A stretch of DNA of 64,000 nucleotides from Solen grandis (GCA_021229015.1 CM037781.1:66466656-66530655); one strand, 5' to 3'. Positions 35,901 through 47,133 are shown, counted from the stretch's first letter. Program-made: numbers and translations. Notes: a model not told the origin generated them from the letters alone.

Positions 35901-37093
35901 TAGCCTAACCCTGGGAAGCACATTTAATATGTTGACAAATTACAGTTTCATGCATATAAGAAAACCTTCTTAAAAGTGATAAAACTCATGTCACAACATT
36001 AAATGATCTGCTTTCTTAATTAGGAGGCATTTGTCTCTTCTTTTTTGCTCATGGCCTTATATTTACATTTTTAGCTCGACTATTCGAAGAATATGAGAGC
36101 TATTGTAGTCGCCCAAGCGTCAGCGTCGGCGTTGCAGCTTTTGGTTAAAGTTTTGCGTGCAAGTTACTATCAACCTTATATCTCAATAACTGTTTATGGT
36201 ATTGACTTGAAAGTTTATAAATATGTTCAGGGGCATCAGACAACCAAGGTAGATAACTCTTGACTGAACTAAATATGAATTATGGCCCCTTTTTAACTTA
36301 GACATTTTGGTTAAAGTTTTGCATGCAATAGAAAATTTGGTTAAAGTTTTGCGTGCAACTACTATCTAGTTTTATCTCAAAACCTTCCCCTTTTTAACTT
36401 AGAAATTTTGGTTAAAGTTTTGCATGAAGATACTCTCATGCTTATATTTCAGTATCCAGGCATGCGATTGATTTGAAACATCTTTAATATGTTTAGGGGT
36501 ATCATACTATAAAGGAAGATAACACTTGATGGAATATATTAAAAATTATGACCCCCTTTTTACTTAGAATTTTAGTTAAATTTTTGCATGCAAGCTACTA
36601 TCCAGCTTATATCTCAGAAATTGCTTGTGGAATTGACTAGAAAGTTAAGGAGTATCTTCAGGGGCATAAGAAAACTAAGGAGGATAACTTTTGGACTGAA
36701 TTTTATACAAATTATGGCCCTTTTCTAACTTGGATTTTTGGTTAAAGTTTTGCATGCACAGTGTTATTGTGCTTATGTTTCATTTACTAGGCATGGGATT
36801 GATTTTAGACATCATAAAAACATTAAGGGGTATCGGACTATCAAGGTATATTATTTTTGACTTAATATGTACAGGGTATGTGAAGGGCAAGAAGTTAAAT
36901 AGATTTCATTTGATTTACCAACAAGCATTTTGAATAGTCGAGCCTGCTGTCCTCTGACAGCTCTTGTTTATGAAAGGAAAGAATTAAGGATTAAAATTAA
37001 AATGTGGTAAACTTTTTCTATTAATCGTTCCCTACTAACCAACAAACTTCCACAAGGAAGTAAGTTATTTTACAAAAAATCACTTACCTTCAT
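20835..37093 (-). CDS. Short paralogue of the countin-like gene (three exons)
   Basis: Exons on the minus strand at 37088-37093 (ATGAAG before a donor), 35448-35625 and 20835-20986. Joined, they give about 111 residues: a signal peptide ('MMLVSAVSFLFLMHTVA'), a helix-rich stretch without cysteines, then 'TCRIMCYILSLKIWTQEICV' and 'KICETVGLDEY', stop at 20835. Exon order, phases and the start/signal layout match the gene at 46993-51992, and the upstream DNA is also alike (37070-37210 versus 51970-52150). The last four cysteines of the saposin-B pattern are kept, but the first CxxC is lost and no second domain follows. The second intron would be 14.5 kb of repeats, so exon 3 could belong to a separate copy. 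Function unknown; secretion inferred. Confidence 0.55.
21165..21188. promoter_or_regulatory. Overlapping E-box/CRE plus GC box
   Basis: CACGTG (21165-21170) overlaps TGACGTC (21169-21175), and GGCGGGGC follows at 21181. More TGACGTC/TGACGTG sites lie at 22126-22145 and a second CACGTG at about 22526. Possibly a promoter or enhancer 180 bases upstream of the minus-strand exon at 20986. Motif-based only. Confidence 0.3.
22861..23017. repeat. 18-bp perfect inverted repeat, spacer about 120 bases
   Basis: 'ctagtgatccgtgtctca' at 22861-22878 and its exact complement at 23000-23017. It could be the arms of a small element or a folding RNA; no flanking duplication is seen. Confidence 0.6.
23323..24151. 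mobile_element. Family A fragments, two orientations
   Basis: 23327-23770 is the A 3' end in reverse ('aacaagagggccaaagaggc'), with one 320-bp-type unit. 23771-24151 is an A 5' start in forward direction ('ttttagctcacctgag', hairpin partner 'gctcaggatgagct') with about two 145-bp-type units. It runs straight into a B element. Confidence 0.7.
24503..27804 (-). mobile_element. Family A element inside the LINE
   Basis: Reverse orientation: left end 'aacaagagggccatgatggc' with 'cctggatcgctcacctga', right end 'gctcaggtgagctaaaaa'. Units of about 165 bp carry 'gtgacccctggggcggggcc' and 'ccaggccttgtggtttc'. A family C element at 25842-27395 interrupts it. Confidence 0.8.
25842..27395 (+). mobile_element. 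Family C element inside family A
   Basis: Starts TATACGCCGCC-GGA-GGCGGTCGTATATTGG (5' hairpin), then 'gtctgtccgtccgtccgtac' and six units of about 170 bp ('cttgtgaacgcaactcctcc', 'tgggtagatgtgcatgaagt'). It ends with the inverted repeat GGCGGCGTATA and the tail 'ggcactcttgtt'. The interrupted A unit continues on both sides as 'tcaagttttt' / 'cctatattagcc', which is uninterrupted in sister units at 25335 and 25670. Confidence 0.85.
28955..29201 (+). mobile_element. tRNA-derived SINE with 11-bp target duplication
   Basis: The best-preserved copy: A box 'tggccgagcggtt', B box 'gggttcgaatcccg', body 'gaagccttcctgctggctt' to 'ctatcgcagcgacggtaaac', tail 'cccaatacaac'. Flanking 'atctcagaaat' at 28944-28954 and 29202-29212. 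Inserted in family B. Confidence 0.92.
29561..30300. repeat. Family A interior sequence plus poly(A) run
   Basis: Forward units of about 145 bp ('aggccacattttttggct'-type, 'ggatgagtt') to about 30020, then one 320-bp-type piece ('ccatggcaaccagagttcta'), then a 23-base A run at 30261-30283. Confidence 0.6.
30301..30839 (+). mobile_element. Family A element, short complete copy (539 bp)
   Basis: Starts 'ttttagctcacctgagcacc' and ends with the inverted repeat CTCAGGTGAG (30801-30810), hairpin GGGCCATCTTGGCCC and 'tcttgtt'. Interior of about three 145-bp-type units. Non-coding. Confidence 0.8.
30840..31318 (+). mobile_element. Family A 3' portion
   Basis: Units of the 165-bp type reversed ('cagaaaccacaaggcctgga', 'tggccctgccccagggtcac'), ending 'caggtgagcgattcagggcc' 'atcatggccctcttgtt'. 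The 5' end is not recognisable. Confidence 0.65.
31432..31574 (+). mobile_element. SINE, 5' truncated
   Basis: Only the body: 'gccttccagctggcttgc', 'ggtggttctatct', 'ctgtaattagctggacgtcg', 'ctgtcgaggcgatggtaaat'. No tRNA-like head. Confidence 0.85.
31640..31873 (+). repeat. Family M repeat, first part
   Basis: 'tccttccatctgtctg', 'gctgtaacttcatcatttat' and 'ggcacaaatgttcaccataa' recur at 33090-33470. Confidence 0.5.
31874..33076 (-). mobile_element. Family A, one fragment and one complete reverse copy
   Basis: 31874-32054 is an A 3' end in reverse ('aacaagagggccatgattgc'). 32055-33076 is a second A copy, reverse, from 'aacaaaagggctatagaggc' to 'gctcaaatgagctaaaaa', with about three 320-bp-type units ('ccattgccatggcatccaga'). 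These are the reverse complement of the units at 7108-8650. Confidence 0.75.
33077..34020 (+). repeat. Families M and I repeats
   Basis: Up to about 33480: M units ('cttggcacaaatgt', 'gtgcagtgtgcaaggtcc'). From 33482: family I ('accgtctgtctgtccggctg', 'ctggatcctgcgataac'), matching 15690-15900. No coding sequence. Confidence 0.55.
34023..34620 (+). repeat. Family J tandem repeat (about 150-bp units)
   Basis: Starts 'ttttatgccccccagata'. Units have 'aagtccttccatctacaacc', 'cacaggtgcatgcacct' and 'ggtcaaggtcaccatgaccc'. Ends near 'gggagcat', an inverted echo of the start. Probably the same class as A-E. Confidence 0.55.
34637..35152. mobile_element. MITE-like element with about 33-bp inverted ends
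   Basis: 'aaggtcatctcagattgacc' at 34653-34672 faces 'ggtcaatctgaagtgacctt' at 35119-35138. About 80% identity over 33 bases. Contains a tRNA-like segment at 34937. No transposase. Confidence 0.55.
34937..35013 (+). mobile_element. tRNA-like segment (SINE head)
   Basis: A box 'tatctcagtcggttg' and B box 'gggtttgagtcctg' with tRNA-like spacing. The arms do not close into a full cloverleaf by eye, so a SINE head is more likely than a tRNA gene. Confidence 0.45.
35448..35625 (-). CDS. Paralogue exon 2 (signal peptide and first helix)
   Basis: Acceptor 'cacttgcag', then MMLVSAVSFLFLMHTVA and 'WNILEKILKYLKEG', donor 'gctag/gtttgt'. 'LVSAV', 'FLMHTV' and the donor match exon 2 at 51463-51670, but the CRKC motif there is not found here. 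Confidence 0.65.
35652..35893. mobile_element. piggyBac-like MITE, 242 bp
   Basis: Second copy of the element at 20043, inverted: TTAA CCCTTTCCCTCATA at both ends and the 'gcctgcgagttactcgcagg' palindrome inside. It lies in the paralogue's first intron, just upstream of exon 2. Confidence 0.85.
36071..36968 (+). mobile_element. Family B element, complete (0.9 kb)
   Basis: 5' TTAGCTCGACTATTCGAAG with 'agctc'/'gagct' pairing, interior units 'ttggttaaagttttgcatgc', inverted repeat GAATAGTCGAGC (36932-36943), perfect hairpin GCTGTC-CTCT-GACAGC (36946-36961) and tail TCTTGTT. Non-coding. Confidence 0.85.
37088..37093 (-). CDS. Paralogue exon 1 (start codon exon)
   Basis: 'cttaaccATGAAG' followed by donor 'gtaagtg'. 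The same sequence, with upstream likeness, starts the gene at 51992. Confidence 0.55.
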
Positions 37094-37729
37094 GGTTAAG
37101 ATAAGTAGGTCAAGCAGGCTTCTAAATATTTAACACACAATTAAAGCAGTCTGATCTATTTTGGCTGACTGATCTTACACATAGAGCATCACGTCACTTA
37201 ACTGCGTGTATAGCTGCACATAAATGGCAACACCATGTAGGGTTTTCATTGAAGTCAAACTTTCCATTAACTGAAATTAAATACAAAATTGGCTCTTAGC
37301 ACCAGCAGTTCAAGACCCAGAGAGATCGCTTAAACATATTCAATATGACTTCCTTATATTTTAAAGAACATTTGAAGTGTTGTATCAATACATATCAATG
37401 AAATTCAGTAAAACAATTATGGTAAACGTTTGTTGTTAATGTTTTTCTTTGGCTTTTTTGTTATATTTGGTAGGTGTTATTCTCCGAGGTGGGGGAGGGG
37501 GCTGGCAGTTCAAAAGTCTTGAAACAGGTTTGTCGCAATCTTTAATCAAAAAAATTTTTTTTTTTTTTTTTAAAAATTCATTTACTTTATATAATACTTT
37601 TATTGACTTGGAATACTTTTACACTACAAAGTCTAATGATTAGAGTTTTAAATTTAGCGCAAAACTATTTTAAGTCTAATAATTTAGATAAGAATAGTTT
37701 TGCACTTTTAACTGTTTAAAGAACATGAG
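37094..37729. other. Upstream flank of the paralogue, otherwise unique
   Basis: 37100-37210 resembles 51995-52150 (promoter and 5' UTR side). The rest is AT-rich with a T run at 37557-37571. No gene seen. Confidence 0.4.
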
Positions 37730-38130
37730 CTGCCAGGATATTGTACTCTAAAGAGGATGAACCGCCTGGATATTGTACTCTAAAGAGCATGAGCTGCCTG
37801 GATATTGTACTCTAAAGAGCATGAACCGCCTGGATATTGTACTCTGAAGAGCATTAACTGCCTGGATATTGTACTCTGAAGAGGATGAACTGCCTGGATA
37901 TTGTACTCTAAAGAGCATGAACCGCCTGGATATTGTACTCTGAAGAGCATTAACTGCCTGGATATTGTACTCTGAAGAGGATGAACTGCCTGGATATTGT
38001 ACTCTGAAGAGCATTAACTGCCTGGATATTGTAGCCTGGATATTGTACTCTAAAGAGCATGAACCGCCTAGATATTGTACTCTGAAGAGCATTAACTGCC
38101 TGGATATTGTACTCTGAAGAGCATGAACTG
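37730..38130 (+). repeat. 32-bp minisatellite, about 12 units
   Basis: Unit 'cctggatattgtactc' plus 'tgaagagcattaactg'. Three unit variants (gcatgaaccg, gcattaactg, ggatgaactg) follow one another in the same order twice, a 96-bp higher-order period. The 136-residue frame on the minus strand is a repeat artefact. Confidence 0.92.
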
Positions 38131-39461
38131 ACTGGATAAAAACTTTTGATGACAGCATATCAATTTGTCGAATAACTTTTCAATACATCTCATATCAGTA
38201 ATTAATAGTCCTATAACACCATTAATTTTGTGAGCGTAACTGAAAGAAAGTAAAAAAATAATCAAACCCATTATCATGCTGAATAAAAATGATGACAAAA
38301 GTATATTATAAACATGGCATATCCAGACACATTCAATTCAGTTGTAAGTTGGAGTAACCATGAACAAGAAAATAAGTAAACAATAAACTATTAATATTTT
38401 TATCAGTATGATATGCTATCCACCCCCACCCCCACAAAAAAAAAGACACATCTCAAGCTCACTAGTATCTATAATAACCCACTTCTCTAACAATGTCAGA
38501 TGCATATTCAAATTTAAACTTTATTTCTTCTACAGCACAGAGGGAATCAAGTTTTATCAACCTTTCTTGCTAATCTTTCCGTGTTCTCCGAATTGGACCA
38601 GTACTTTGTAGATCTGACGAGGATCTTGATAAAATTTTAACACCTCATGGGAATTAAATTCACAACTTTGAATCTTACTGACTTTTTGTAGTTTTGCTCA
38701 TTGTGAGATGTTTCTTTTAGATGTCAGTTTTCATTCAGGTGGGTAAATAAATGATGTATGAAAAATAACTTTTATAAATTTAATACATTAAAGTTAACAT
38801 TAAAAAACAACAACATCTTTACTCATCTATTTTTCTGTGGATATCTATGATGCACAATATACTGTATACTGTCAAACCTATTTTAAGTGGTCAGTCAATG
38901 ATACAAGAGAAAGTGAACACTTTACAGAAGTGACCGTTGAATGAAGGTTAAACATGACAATATGCTAGTTTAGTAATATTAAAACTGTCGTTAAATACAG
39001 GTTGACCGCTTAATTCAGGTTGTCGCTAATGTCAGGTTCAACTGAACATTATAACTAAAATGTATGTTTTACATTTGTAATCATTAATCTGATAGCTTTA
39101 AGTGAAGCATTTGATTACCTTACATAGGATGTTGTAGTTTTTACATACTATTTGTCAAGTTTGGATAAGAGGATGGTCAAAAAATTAATCATACTTAATA
39201 TTGGGCTATGAGTTTTTATTCAATAATATATGTGTACAATAATATGTATCAACGATAGAACGAGTCAAGATTAGAATATCAAAATGCGTTTTATAATTTG
39301 ATTTGTTGGATCTGACAGAAGTTTTACAATTTTCAAAACAGTGCTGACCATTAAACCCCCCAAAAATCAAAAGCACTAAATTAACCAGGAAAAAAACATT
39401 TTCATCCAACATGTTCCTGTTTAAACCATTTCTATATTCATATTATAAATAGTATGTGTAA

Positions 39462-39501
<40 letters not shown>

Positions 39502-40763
39502 AAATTCTTTCTGTATTGTTCAGGTTATATATCCTGGTATCCTCATCTGTTATATACAAACTTTTATTGTGAAGAAATTGAAGACCGTATTCAGTAAGGA
39601 CATGCTTACGTGTAATCATTAATGTTGCAACTGCTGCCCTAAAGAGGTCAGGGTCAAGCAGTTAGATATCTAATCTTATCCTATCTACAAACTACATAAA
39701 CAACATTTTATTGGGTATACTCGTGCTGTATCACTTTTTATACCTTTCTATTCGAGATACAGCAAGTCCTATCAATTATGTTTAAAGTCTTAGATTTAAA
39801 ATGGCATATAAGGTGAAACTCAGTATATGATATTTTGAATATAGATTATCTTTTTTTTTTAATTTCGTAACGATTTTCATATTTCTTACCTGGACTATTG
39901 TGTATTCAACGGTGTTTACATTATGTCACTATGCTTGATCATGTGATCATTGAGCTCAACGATTTTACAAAGGCAGAATATTAGTTTCGAATATATATTT
40001 TACCATATTAGATTTAACAATACTGTATATTATATATCTCTAAATTTTTAATGTTTAATACAACGAAAGTAAACATTTCTTTCAATATTTTTACTGAATT
40101 GTGATTTTTCTTTCTTTCTTTTAAGTATATTCTTCAAGAAGATACCGATAAATTGGCCGATTTAATGTAAATTTCTTGAAAAACCCCTACTTTCGGTTTT
40201 GTCGTTGCACGGAAGGTCTCTCTGCATATCACTTTTTGAAGCACAGGCAGACTCTCTGCATTTACCACAGGCAGACTCTTTGCAAAGCTATGGTTTATCT
40301 TATTGTTTACGGAAAATGAATCATTTCACAGGTCCTTACCCCTATATGATACTCTCATATTCCGTGCAATACTTAATATTGAGCAACTCACCTTTGAAAG
40401 GTGACCATTGGTCTGTTTGTTTCCCTTCCGTCCAGCGTTTGCTATTTGTTTATGGCAGAGAATGACCGGTGCGAACGCAGAGAGCCTGCCGATATAGCGT
40501 TTTCCTCAGAGGGCTTGCCGATATGGTTATGCACCGTGTGAATTATCTGCACAGTATTGTGACCACCCAAAATAAATGTATCCCCGATATGATTCCTTTA
40601 GGTGGCCCTCAATATTCATCTTTACAAAGTGTGCAAATTAACCTTTTCCTTCACTTTTTTTTCTGACCATTACATTATTATCTTTATTTAGCCAAAAATA
40701 TTAAAATGAAGTAGAAATTAGCAGTGTGGCCATAATATGTGGTATGTTGCTTCATTTTGGCTA
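38131..40763. other. Unique AT-rich intergenic DNA, no gene recognised
   Basis: No exon, RNA gene or known repeat is recognised. A (TA)n run lies at 39464-39499. 'caggcagactct' is repeated at about 40246 and 40269. Confidence 0.4.
39464..39499. repeat. (TA)n microsatellite
   Basis: About 18 uninterrupted TA dinucleotides. Confidence 0.95.
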
Positions 40764-40990
40764 GAATGTCCTGAGAGCGACAGTATTTTAGGCTGTTATT
40801 TTCTGGCCAGTGTACTATTATCGGACCCTAGTTAGACACTATTGTAGAATTAAGTCCGACTGAGTCACCGAACATTACTAACCTATTATATACCATAAGT
40901 GATTATAACATTATTGTTGTTCTGGTTATGCAACGTCTGTCACAACTAGTGACTGTCGCTAATACTTGTATCTTTTGTTAGTTCCCATCT

Positions 40991-41064
40991 GTTTGCTGTT
41001 CTACCCGGATGTCTTCGTGCATCCGGGGTCTTCCTCCACCTGTAATTGGCTGGACGTCGCATAT
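40991..41064 (+). mobile_element. SINE fragment
   Basis: Only 'ctgttctacccggatgtctt' to 'cctgtaattggctggacgtc', the middle of the SINE body. Confidence 0.8.
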
Positions 41065-42298
41065 GCATATGGTTTCTGTCTGGCTGTGTTGTGCATGGCT
41101 GCTGCCAGGCCAGTATATATAGCTGGCCAATCAAGGGTCTAGGGGAGATCTTGTTAGAGACCTAGGGACACAGATCCTCCAGTCCCGACCATGGGATAGG
41201 TACAATACATGGCAGCGCTCAGTCTGAGTGGGTCATGGCCTGTCATGCTAAATAAAGTGTAAACTGGATGAAGGCTACTTGTCTTAAATACGGCCATTAT
41301 ACGACACCAGCTAGTCAAGAGCTTGTCGTATATGCACTCCTGACAATTTCTTGTTTTCGTTTCCATTCTTCAGTAGCTAATCTATAACTAAAAGATAAGT
41401 TTTTAGAGGGCGACAGCAGAAAACAGGCCTCGCTGACTTTGCTGATTTACATAATTTCCACGGCAACTTTAACTGTACCTCTCCGCGCTTAGAACGGATC
41501 CATGCAATGCGATTCCGCATTAACGAATACGAGTGGACTATGTTACACAGACGTTTAAATCATAACCGTAACCGCTTATGTGCTATTGTTTGTTAACATG
41601 TTTTCTTTAGCCTTTATTTTGCACTGGAAACATCCATTTTAAGTGACATCTCTTTATCAGAACAGCAACCCATTTTACATACATGAAGATCTAAAAGGAA
41701 AAAAGTAGCGCTTTGCAGTATGTAATTAACTTAAAGTAGTCCATAATATTAATTTTGCATGATGGCGAGTTAGGTTCCTCTCAGGGCATTTCTTAACTTT
41801 GAAATAGAAAGGCAAATATTCTAGACCCTTACTCCGGACTATTATGTAACAAACAGAAAAGCAGATTTCAGCTAACTGTAAAGCAACAGCGTGTGGAGTT
41901 TTTGTCGTCATATTGCCTCTATTGCTTCGATAACTTCAGAAACGCTGGGTTTAGAATTATAGCTATTTCATGCTAATCCCGTCGCCGTCTCTCAGCGCAC
42001 AGTGCACTTCGATTAATTTAGTGCATGGGACATTTTCCCAACTTAAAATAATCCTATGTGCATGTATATTTGCATAACATTAACACTTAGCTATTCACAG
42101 TGTTTGAAGTGAACTCCCTTGGTCTGAAAATTATGAACATGGAAACGAAAGTAATACCCTCAGGGTTTCTGTTTAATGCTTGTAAATGGAATTACAGGGC
42201 CATGACTATGTGTTCATGAAAATCTCTATATTCATGAATGAAATCAGTCCCACCATATTTCTCTTTATCAAAGGTTAAGTGTTGTAACTGTGTTGCAG

Positions 42299-42518
42299 GA
42301 TGCTGGCAGTTCACAGTGGGCCCAGCACAGGGTTGCATGTGTATCTGAAGGTGGACCAGTCAGACAATCTGGATCCCAGCATGGCTGCTCTCGTCAACCC
42401 CAAATGGTTTAACTTGTCCGGCACTTTTAAAGAAATAGAGCTGGAGCACATTGATGGGAAAAACTTTGCAAAAAAAAGTTTTGAACTGATCATGGCGATG
42501 GTGAACAAGAAGAGATGA
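42299..42518 (+). pseudogene. MED17: Duplicated MED17 terminal exon
   Basis: Retains the acceptor 'gtgttgcag', the phase, an open frame and TGA at 42516-42518. It reads MLAVHSGPSTGLHVYLKVDQ as in the parent, then diverges a little: 'KWFNL' for 'KWLHL' and 'FAKKSFELI' for 'FATKLELI', the latter a 3-base in-frame gain. No other MED17 exon accompanies it, so alone it cannot make the protein. It could be an alternative last exon of the gene 25.8 kb upstream, or the remnant of a partial duplication. The poly(A) signal at the matching place reads AATAAG. Confidence 0.8.
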
Positions 42519-43186
42519 GTTTACCATTGTCAGTTGTTATGGTCTCAGCAATAGTGTTTCAAGCCTTTGAGAGGTAATCTGGCAGCTAGGATGTGTACAG
42601 TGCAGGTATACTGAGGTGGATGTTTTCAGGGCAGGCCCTGGTAGTTGTGACCGCCCAATAGACATTAGCAGTATGGGATAACCTACTAGTCGCAATGCCC
42701 CACATCAGAGGTCTAGTGACACGGGGCAGGTCCTTGTGGTACTGACCCCTCCATAGGTGAGGCCATTGTCAACTTGAGAGTTGATTCAGAACAGATTTAT
42801 CAAGTCTCAAACTGCAAGCTTGAGACACATTATGAGAATCATGCTATCATTTAGACTGACAGCTCTAATTCATACAACATATATACAGTACCAATAAGTG
42901 TACAATGTGTGAAACACCTAGTATTTATAACTTATAATGAATGACACAATTATGGCCTTTCGGGCTTTCAATTTATTGCTAACTTAAAGTAACAAATGAT
43001 GATGACTTTAGCAATATAAAACCAAAGTTTAGTCTTTTATCTATTTTACAGTTATAGAGTAACATGCATTTTTCATCAAAATTTACTCAAAGCTTTGTAA
43101 AGTCCTACTAGTTTCTCTGATTACTTGGAAACTATGTGGTTCTGACGTGTGATGGCCATTCGTGTTCTGGACAGTGTACTTATTTA

Positions 43187-44317
43187 TTAGCTCGACTATT
43201 CGAAGAATAGTGAGAGCTATCCTAGTTACCCTGGCGTCGGTGTCGGCATAACATTTAAGGTGCAGGTTTTGCGTGCAAGTTTTTCTAACTTTTTATATCT
43301 CCACAACCACCATAGGTATTCACTTGAAACTTCACACATGTTTTCAGAGTCATAATTGTAACTTACTAACCAAGACCCATAACTCTAGCATGGATTTTTA
43401 CTGAATTATTCCTCTTTGGGAACTTAGAAGTTCCTGGTTTAGATTATGCATGCAAATTCAATCTCCATAACCATCATAGGTATTCACTTGAAACTTAAAT
43501 TCACATATGTCTTCAGGGTCATAATTGTACACCACTTTCCAAGACCCATAATTCTAGCATGGATTTTTACTGAATTCTTCCCCTTTGTAAAATATAGAAA
43601 TTCCTGGTTACCGGTAAGATAATGCGAGCAAATTCAATCTCCACAACCACCAAAGTTAATCACTTGAAACTTCACATGTCTTCAGGGTCATAATTATACA
43701 CCACTTACCAAGACCCATAAAATTCTTAATCATCATTTACACATATATATTTCTCAACACAAAATAATCAACTTATTCTCATTTAAAGACATAAGTACAT
43801 AATCATCTTTTAAACTCTTTTAAACGCCTAATTTTATCCCCTCCAAAATGACTTCGTCAAAGTGCGAGTATAAAGAAAATCTAAATCATCATCATCAAGA
43901 CCCATAACTCTAGCAATGATTTTTAGTGAATTATTCCCCAATGTAAACTTAGAAATTCCTGGTTAAGGTTATGCGTGCAAATTCAATCTCCACAACCACC
44001 ATTCACTTTAAACTTCACACTTGTCTTAAGGGTCGTTACTATACACCACTTACCAAGACCCATAACCAGCATGGATTTTAACAGAATTATTCCCCTTTGT
44101 GACCGTATAAAAATACACCCATAAATATTTCAAAGTTATGTTATTGCTTTGATGATTTGTATACTTTTTCAGCAACATAATTGCAGTGAGTAGAAAAGAG
44201 CAGACACTCATGTATTTTGACAGAAACATGGCCCTTGAAAGATTCAGAATGGCTTCTTTTTTATACTTTAAAGCACTGAGAATAGTCGAGCGCGCTGTCT
44301 CCCTGACAACTCTTGTT
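43187..44317 (+). mobile_element. Family B relative inside the MED17 duplication
   Basis: 5' TTAGCTCGACTATTCGAAG, interior 'tattcacttgaaacttcaca' and 'ccaagacccataactctagc', inverted repeat GAATAGTCGAGC (44280-44291), a 3' hairpin and TCTTGTT at 44311-44317. The ends match family B, but the interior is a different subfamily. Copy 1 of the duplication lacks it (site at about 17405). Confidence 0.85.
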
Positions 44318-44620
44318 ATAATTGTAGTCTATACCAATACTAGTCACTGACAGAATTAGTGCTATGGAAGCATTTTTTCCTGTTTGTGGAAAAATATTGA
44401 TGGAATGGTTTTATATTGGGTTTTGAAAAATTGTGTTGTAAACTTTGATACTTTATTAAAAATATACATTCACATATATATTTTTTTTTTTCATATTTTC
44501 ATAAGACCATTACCATCAGTGACTGGTGATTATTTTAATGCCCTACACCTGTCTGTGTGCGTGTGACTGTGTGTTAGTCAAGGCAAGTAATCGTGTCCCG
44601 GCTGTAACTTAGTTGTGTAT

Positions 44621-45544
44621 GGTTGTGTTTTGAAGTAACTTGGCACAAGGGATCCTTAGGACAAACAATGTGTCGCGAACAAGAACCAGGTTGCTAGCTT
44701 GAAGGTCAAGGTCACAGTGCTCATTTGATCTTAAAATCATCTTTAATATTTCCAGCTTCTCATGTTCACCAACAAAAAAATAATCTAATAAACAAAATGG
44801 CAGGGGCATCTGTGTCCTATGGACACATTTCTAGTTCATTTCCTTTTTGGGGGGTGGGGGCGTGAGAATAAAAAGTATTTAGTACAATTTGATTTAGCAG
44901 AGTAATTAATTTCGACAAATGCTTTTAGTGTTGATTTCTTTGGACAAAATTCAACATGGACCACAATAGTCTCTCTCTCTTCTTTTTTCCTAAACAAAAT
45001 ATATTACAATACATATATAAAACAGAAGATTAGAGCCCAAATTCATCAATCTCTTGAATCGTGTTTAGATTTGGACGCAAAAAGTGCAATTCTTCAGTGA
45101 TGTTTGATCTAATCAATATCCAAGTGACATTAGTACTTATTTGTAAATCTATGAAGGGTTTTAGGTTTTATTAAATTCATTAATTAAAAAAGAAGACATT
45201 GAATATTTCAGGTTAAATAATGCTAAGCTCAATGTGTGATTGTGAACGCAATCGATCTCTGGTCGTACAGCTGTGTGTGAGGATGTTTGTTGCCACATAT
45301 TCCATTACAAATGGCTGAAACACATGAAGAGAGAACGGCAATATTTATACTTGCATGGGTAAAAGTTTTCAGGAATTTTCCTGAATTTCAGGTTTTTCTG
45401 ATTGTGGAATGACTTCTTCTGTATAAAACTACATAAAAAATTGCTAAAATCAGGATTTTCAGGTTGTTGTTTTTTTAATTTCCAACTTTTATCCATGCAC
45501 TTGTAATTTGGGTTGCATTTAAACTTAATGAAATAAACATTTTT
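44621..45544. other. Mixed sequence, no gene recognised
   Basis: A 'gaaggtcaaggtcacag' repeat piece at 44700-44720. The rest is unique and AT-rich. I searched here on the minus strand for a last countin-like exon and found none. Confidence 0.35.
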
Positions 45545-46640
45545 TTAGCTTGTCTGTTTTTCGAAGAAAAAAATACAAGCTATTGTCGTAACTCCGGCGT
45601 CCATGTTGTTGTCGTCGTTAGTCGTCGTCCGGAATCTTAACGTTGGCCATAACTTCTCTACTATTCAATATACAACTTTCATTTTTGGTATGCATATTCA
45701 TCTTGACAAGGCCTATCCAGACATATGCAAATGTTTCACCTATTGACCTTGACCTTTGACCTATTTTTGCTGTAACTTTTAAAAACGTTAAAATGCCTGT
45801 CATTTCAGAACCGTTACCAAAAGGGCCCTGATATTTCACATGTGAATTCCTTGTGGCAAGACCTTTCCATCAATGTTACGCTTTTGGACTTTTGACCTTG
45901 CCTTTGAACTTTGACCTTTATTTGAAATGTTTAACAAAAAACTATAAGTTGGCCATAATTCTTTACTATTTGACATAACTTTTATTTTTGTATGCATATT
46001 CATCTTTGCAAGGGCTATTCAGATATGCCTCTATATTTCATATATCAATATTGACCTTTGACCTATTTTTGCTGTAACTTCTGAAATTTTAAAATGCCTG
46101 ATTTTAAAACCGTTACCAACAGGGCACTGATAATTTACATGTGAATTCCTTTTAGCAAGACCTTTTTTTTTTTTCCTTTAACTTTGGACAAATTTTAAAA
46201 TAGATATTTCTTTGTCTTTTTTATTTATTTATTTTATTTAAAAAAAAAAAACTTTGTATACTGGTTTGTAATCATATGAACCTGTGATGGTGTGATTTTG
46301 GTCATGATCTTTAGGCAGATAAAAAAGATTATTTTTTTTAAATGTCTTCAAATTTTACAGTTTCATATTGATTAGCAAAAACTCAATGGATTAGCAATTG
46401 TGATTTTTTGTTTACATATTTTACATCTTTGTGTTGTATACATTCTATTCCATGCATAGGTCAAGGTTATCCTTCAAGGTCAAAGGTCAAATTTAAAGGG
46501 TATTGTACTTCAACTTTGCATTTAAAGGCTGACACTTTTAGTTGTGATTTTCAAGGTCAGCTTTTTTAAAATGTTTAATAAAAATATGTATCTTTGGCAA
46601 TAACAGATGAGCGTTGGCACCCGCATGCGATGCTCTTGTT
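45545..46640 (+). mobile_element. Family E element, complete (1.1 kb)
   Basis: 'tttTAGCTTGT' with perfect 8-bp stem to ACAAGCTA (45575-45582), then 'ttgtcgtaactccggcgt' and units of about 300 bp ('atacaactttcatttttggt', 'ttgaccttgacctttgacct'). Ends with 'aacagatgagcg', the palindrome-like 'gcatgcgatgc' and CTCTTGTT. Downstream of the last countin-like exon found. Confidence 0.8.
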
Positions 46641-46992
46641 GTACGTTTTACTTTCAGTATGAAAAGTTAAGTAAGATGTAATAATTAAGTCCTAAATACT
46701 TTGTTAGATTCTTGAGAAAAAAACAAACATACAAATTGTTAATCTACCTCTTTGTATTCATGTGACCACTGAGCAAGTAATGAGAATGGACCTTTCCGGT
46801 ATTTGCAAATGTATCAATATTGACTTACAGGTTATCCAGTAGTTACACTGGTAATAAATAGTCAGTGGTGGAACTGGGCTACACAAAAACACATGGTTCT
46901 GTTTGTGATACTGTTTATGAATAGTTGACCTAACCATGAAGAGCTTAAACTTTTACTGCTAAAAACTGGAAAGTGTTACTAGGGTGACCTAC

Positions 46993-47133
46993 CAACATGG
47001 ACAGTGTAGTTTCCTGGTATCCATTTCTCACATGCCTTCTTGCTAGGGTCACATTTAGGGTCCTTCTTTGCCAGCAATTGAAGGGTCGCGCCATATGATC
47101 CTGCTGGAGCCATGTCCAGGAAATACTGCTGAC
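46993..47133 (-). CDS. Countin-like exon 6
   Basis: Acceptor 'acacttgcag', donor 'catgttg/gtaggt'. Reads QQYFLDMAPAGSYGATLQLL and CDPSKKACEKWIPGNYTVHV. A paired-cysteine block. Confidence 0.75.

Larger units (their letters stand above)
40764..44620 (+). repeat. Segmental duplication, copy 2 (MED17 last exon region)
   Basis: Direct-orientation copy of 15509-17850. Intron pieces at 40764-40812 and 41361-41400, exon at 42299, UTR, blocks at 42770-42910 and 44318-44510. Lengthened by extra intron sequence, a SINE piece and a B element at 43187-44317. Confidence 0.8.
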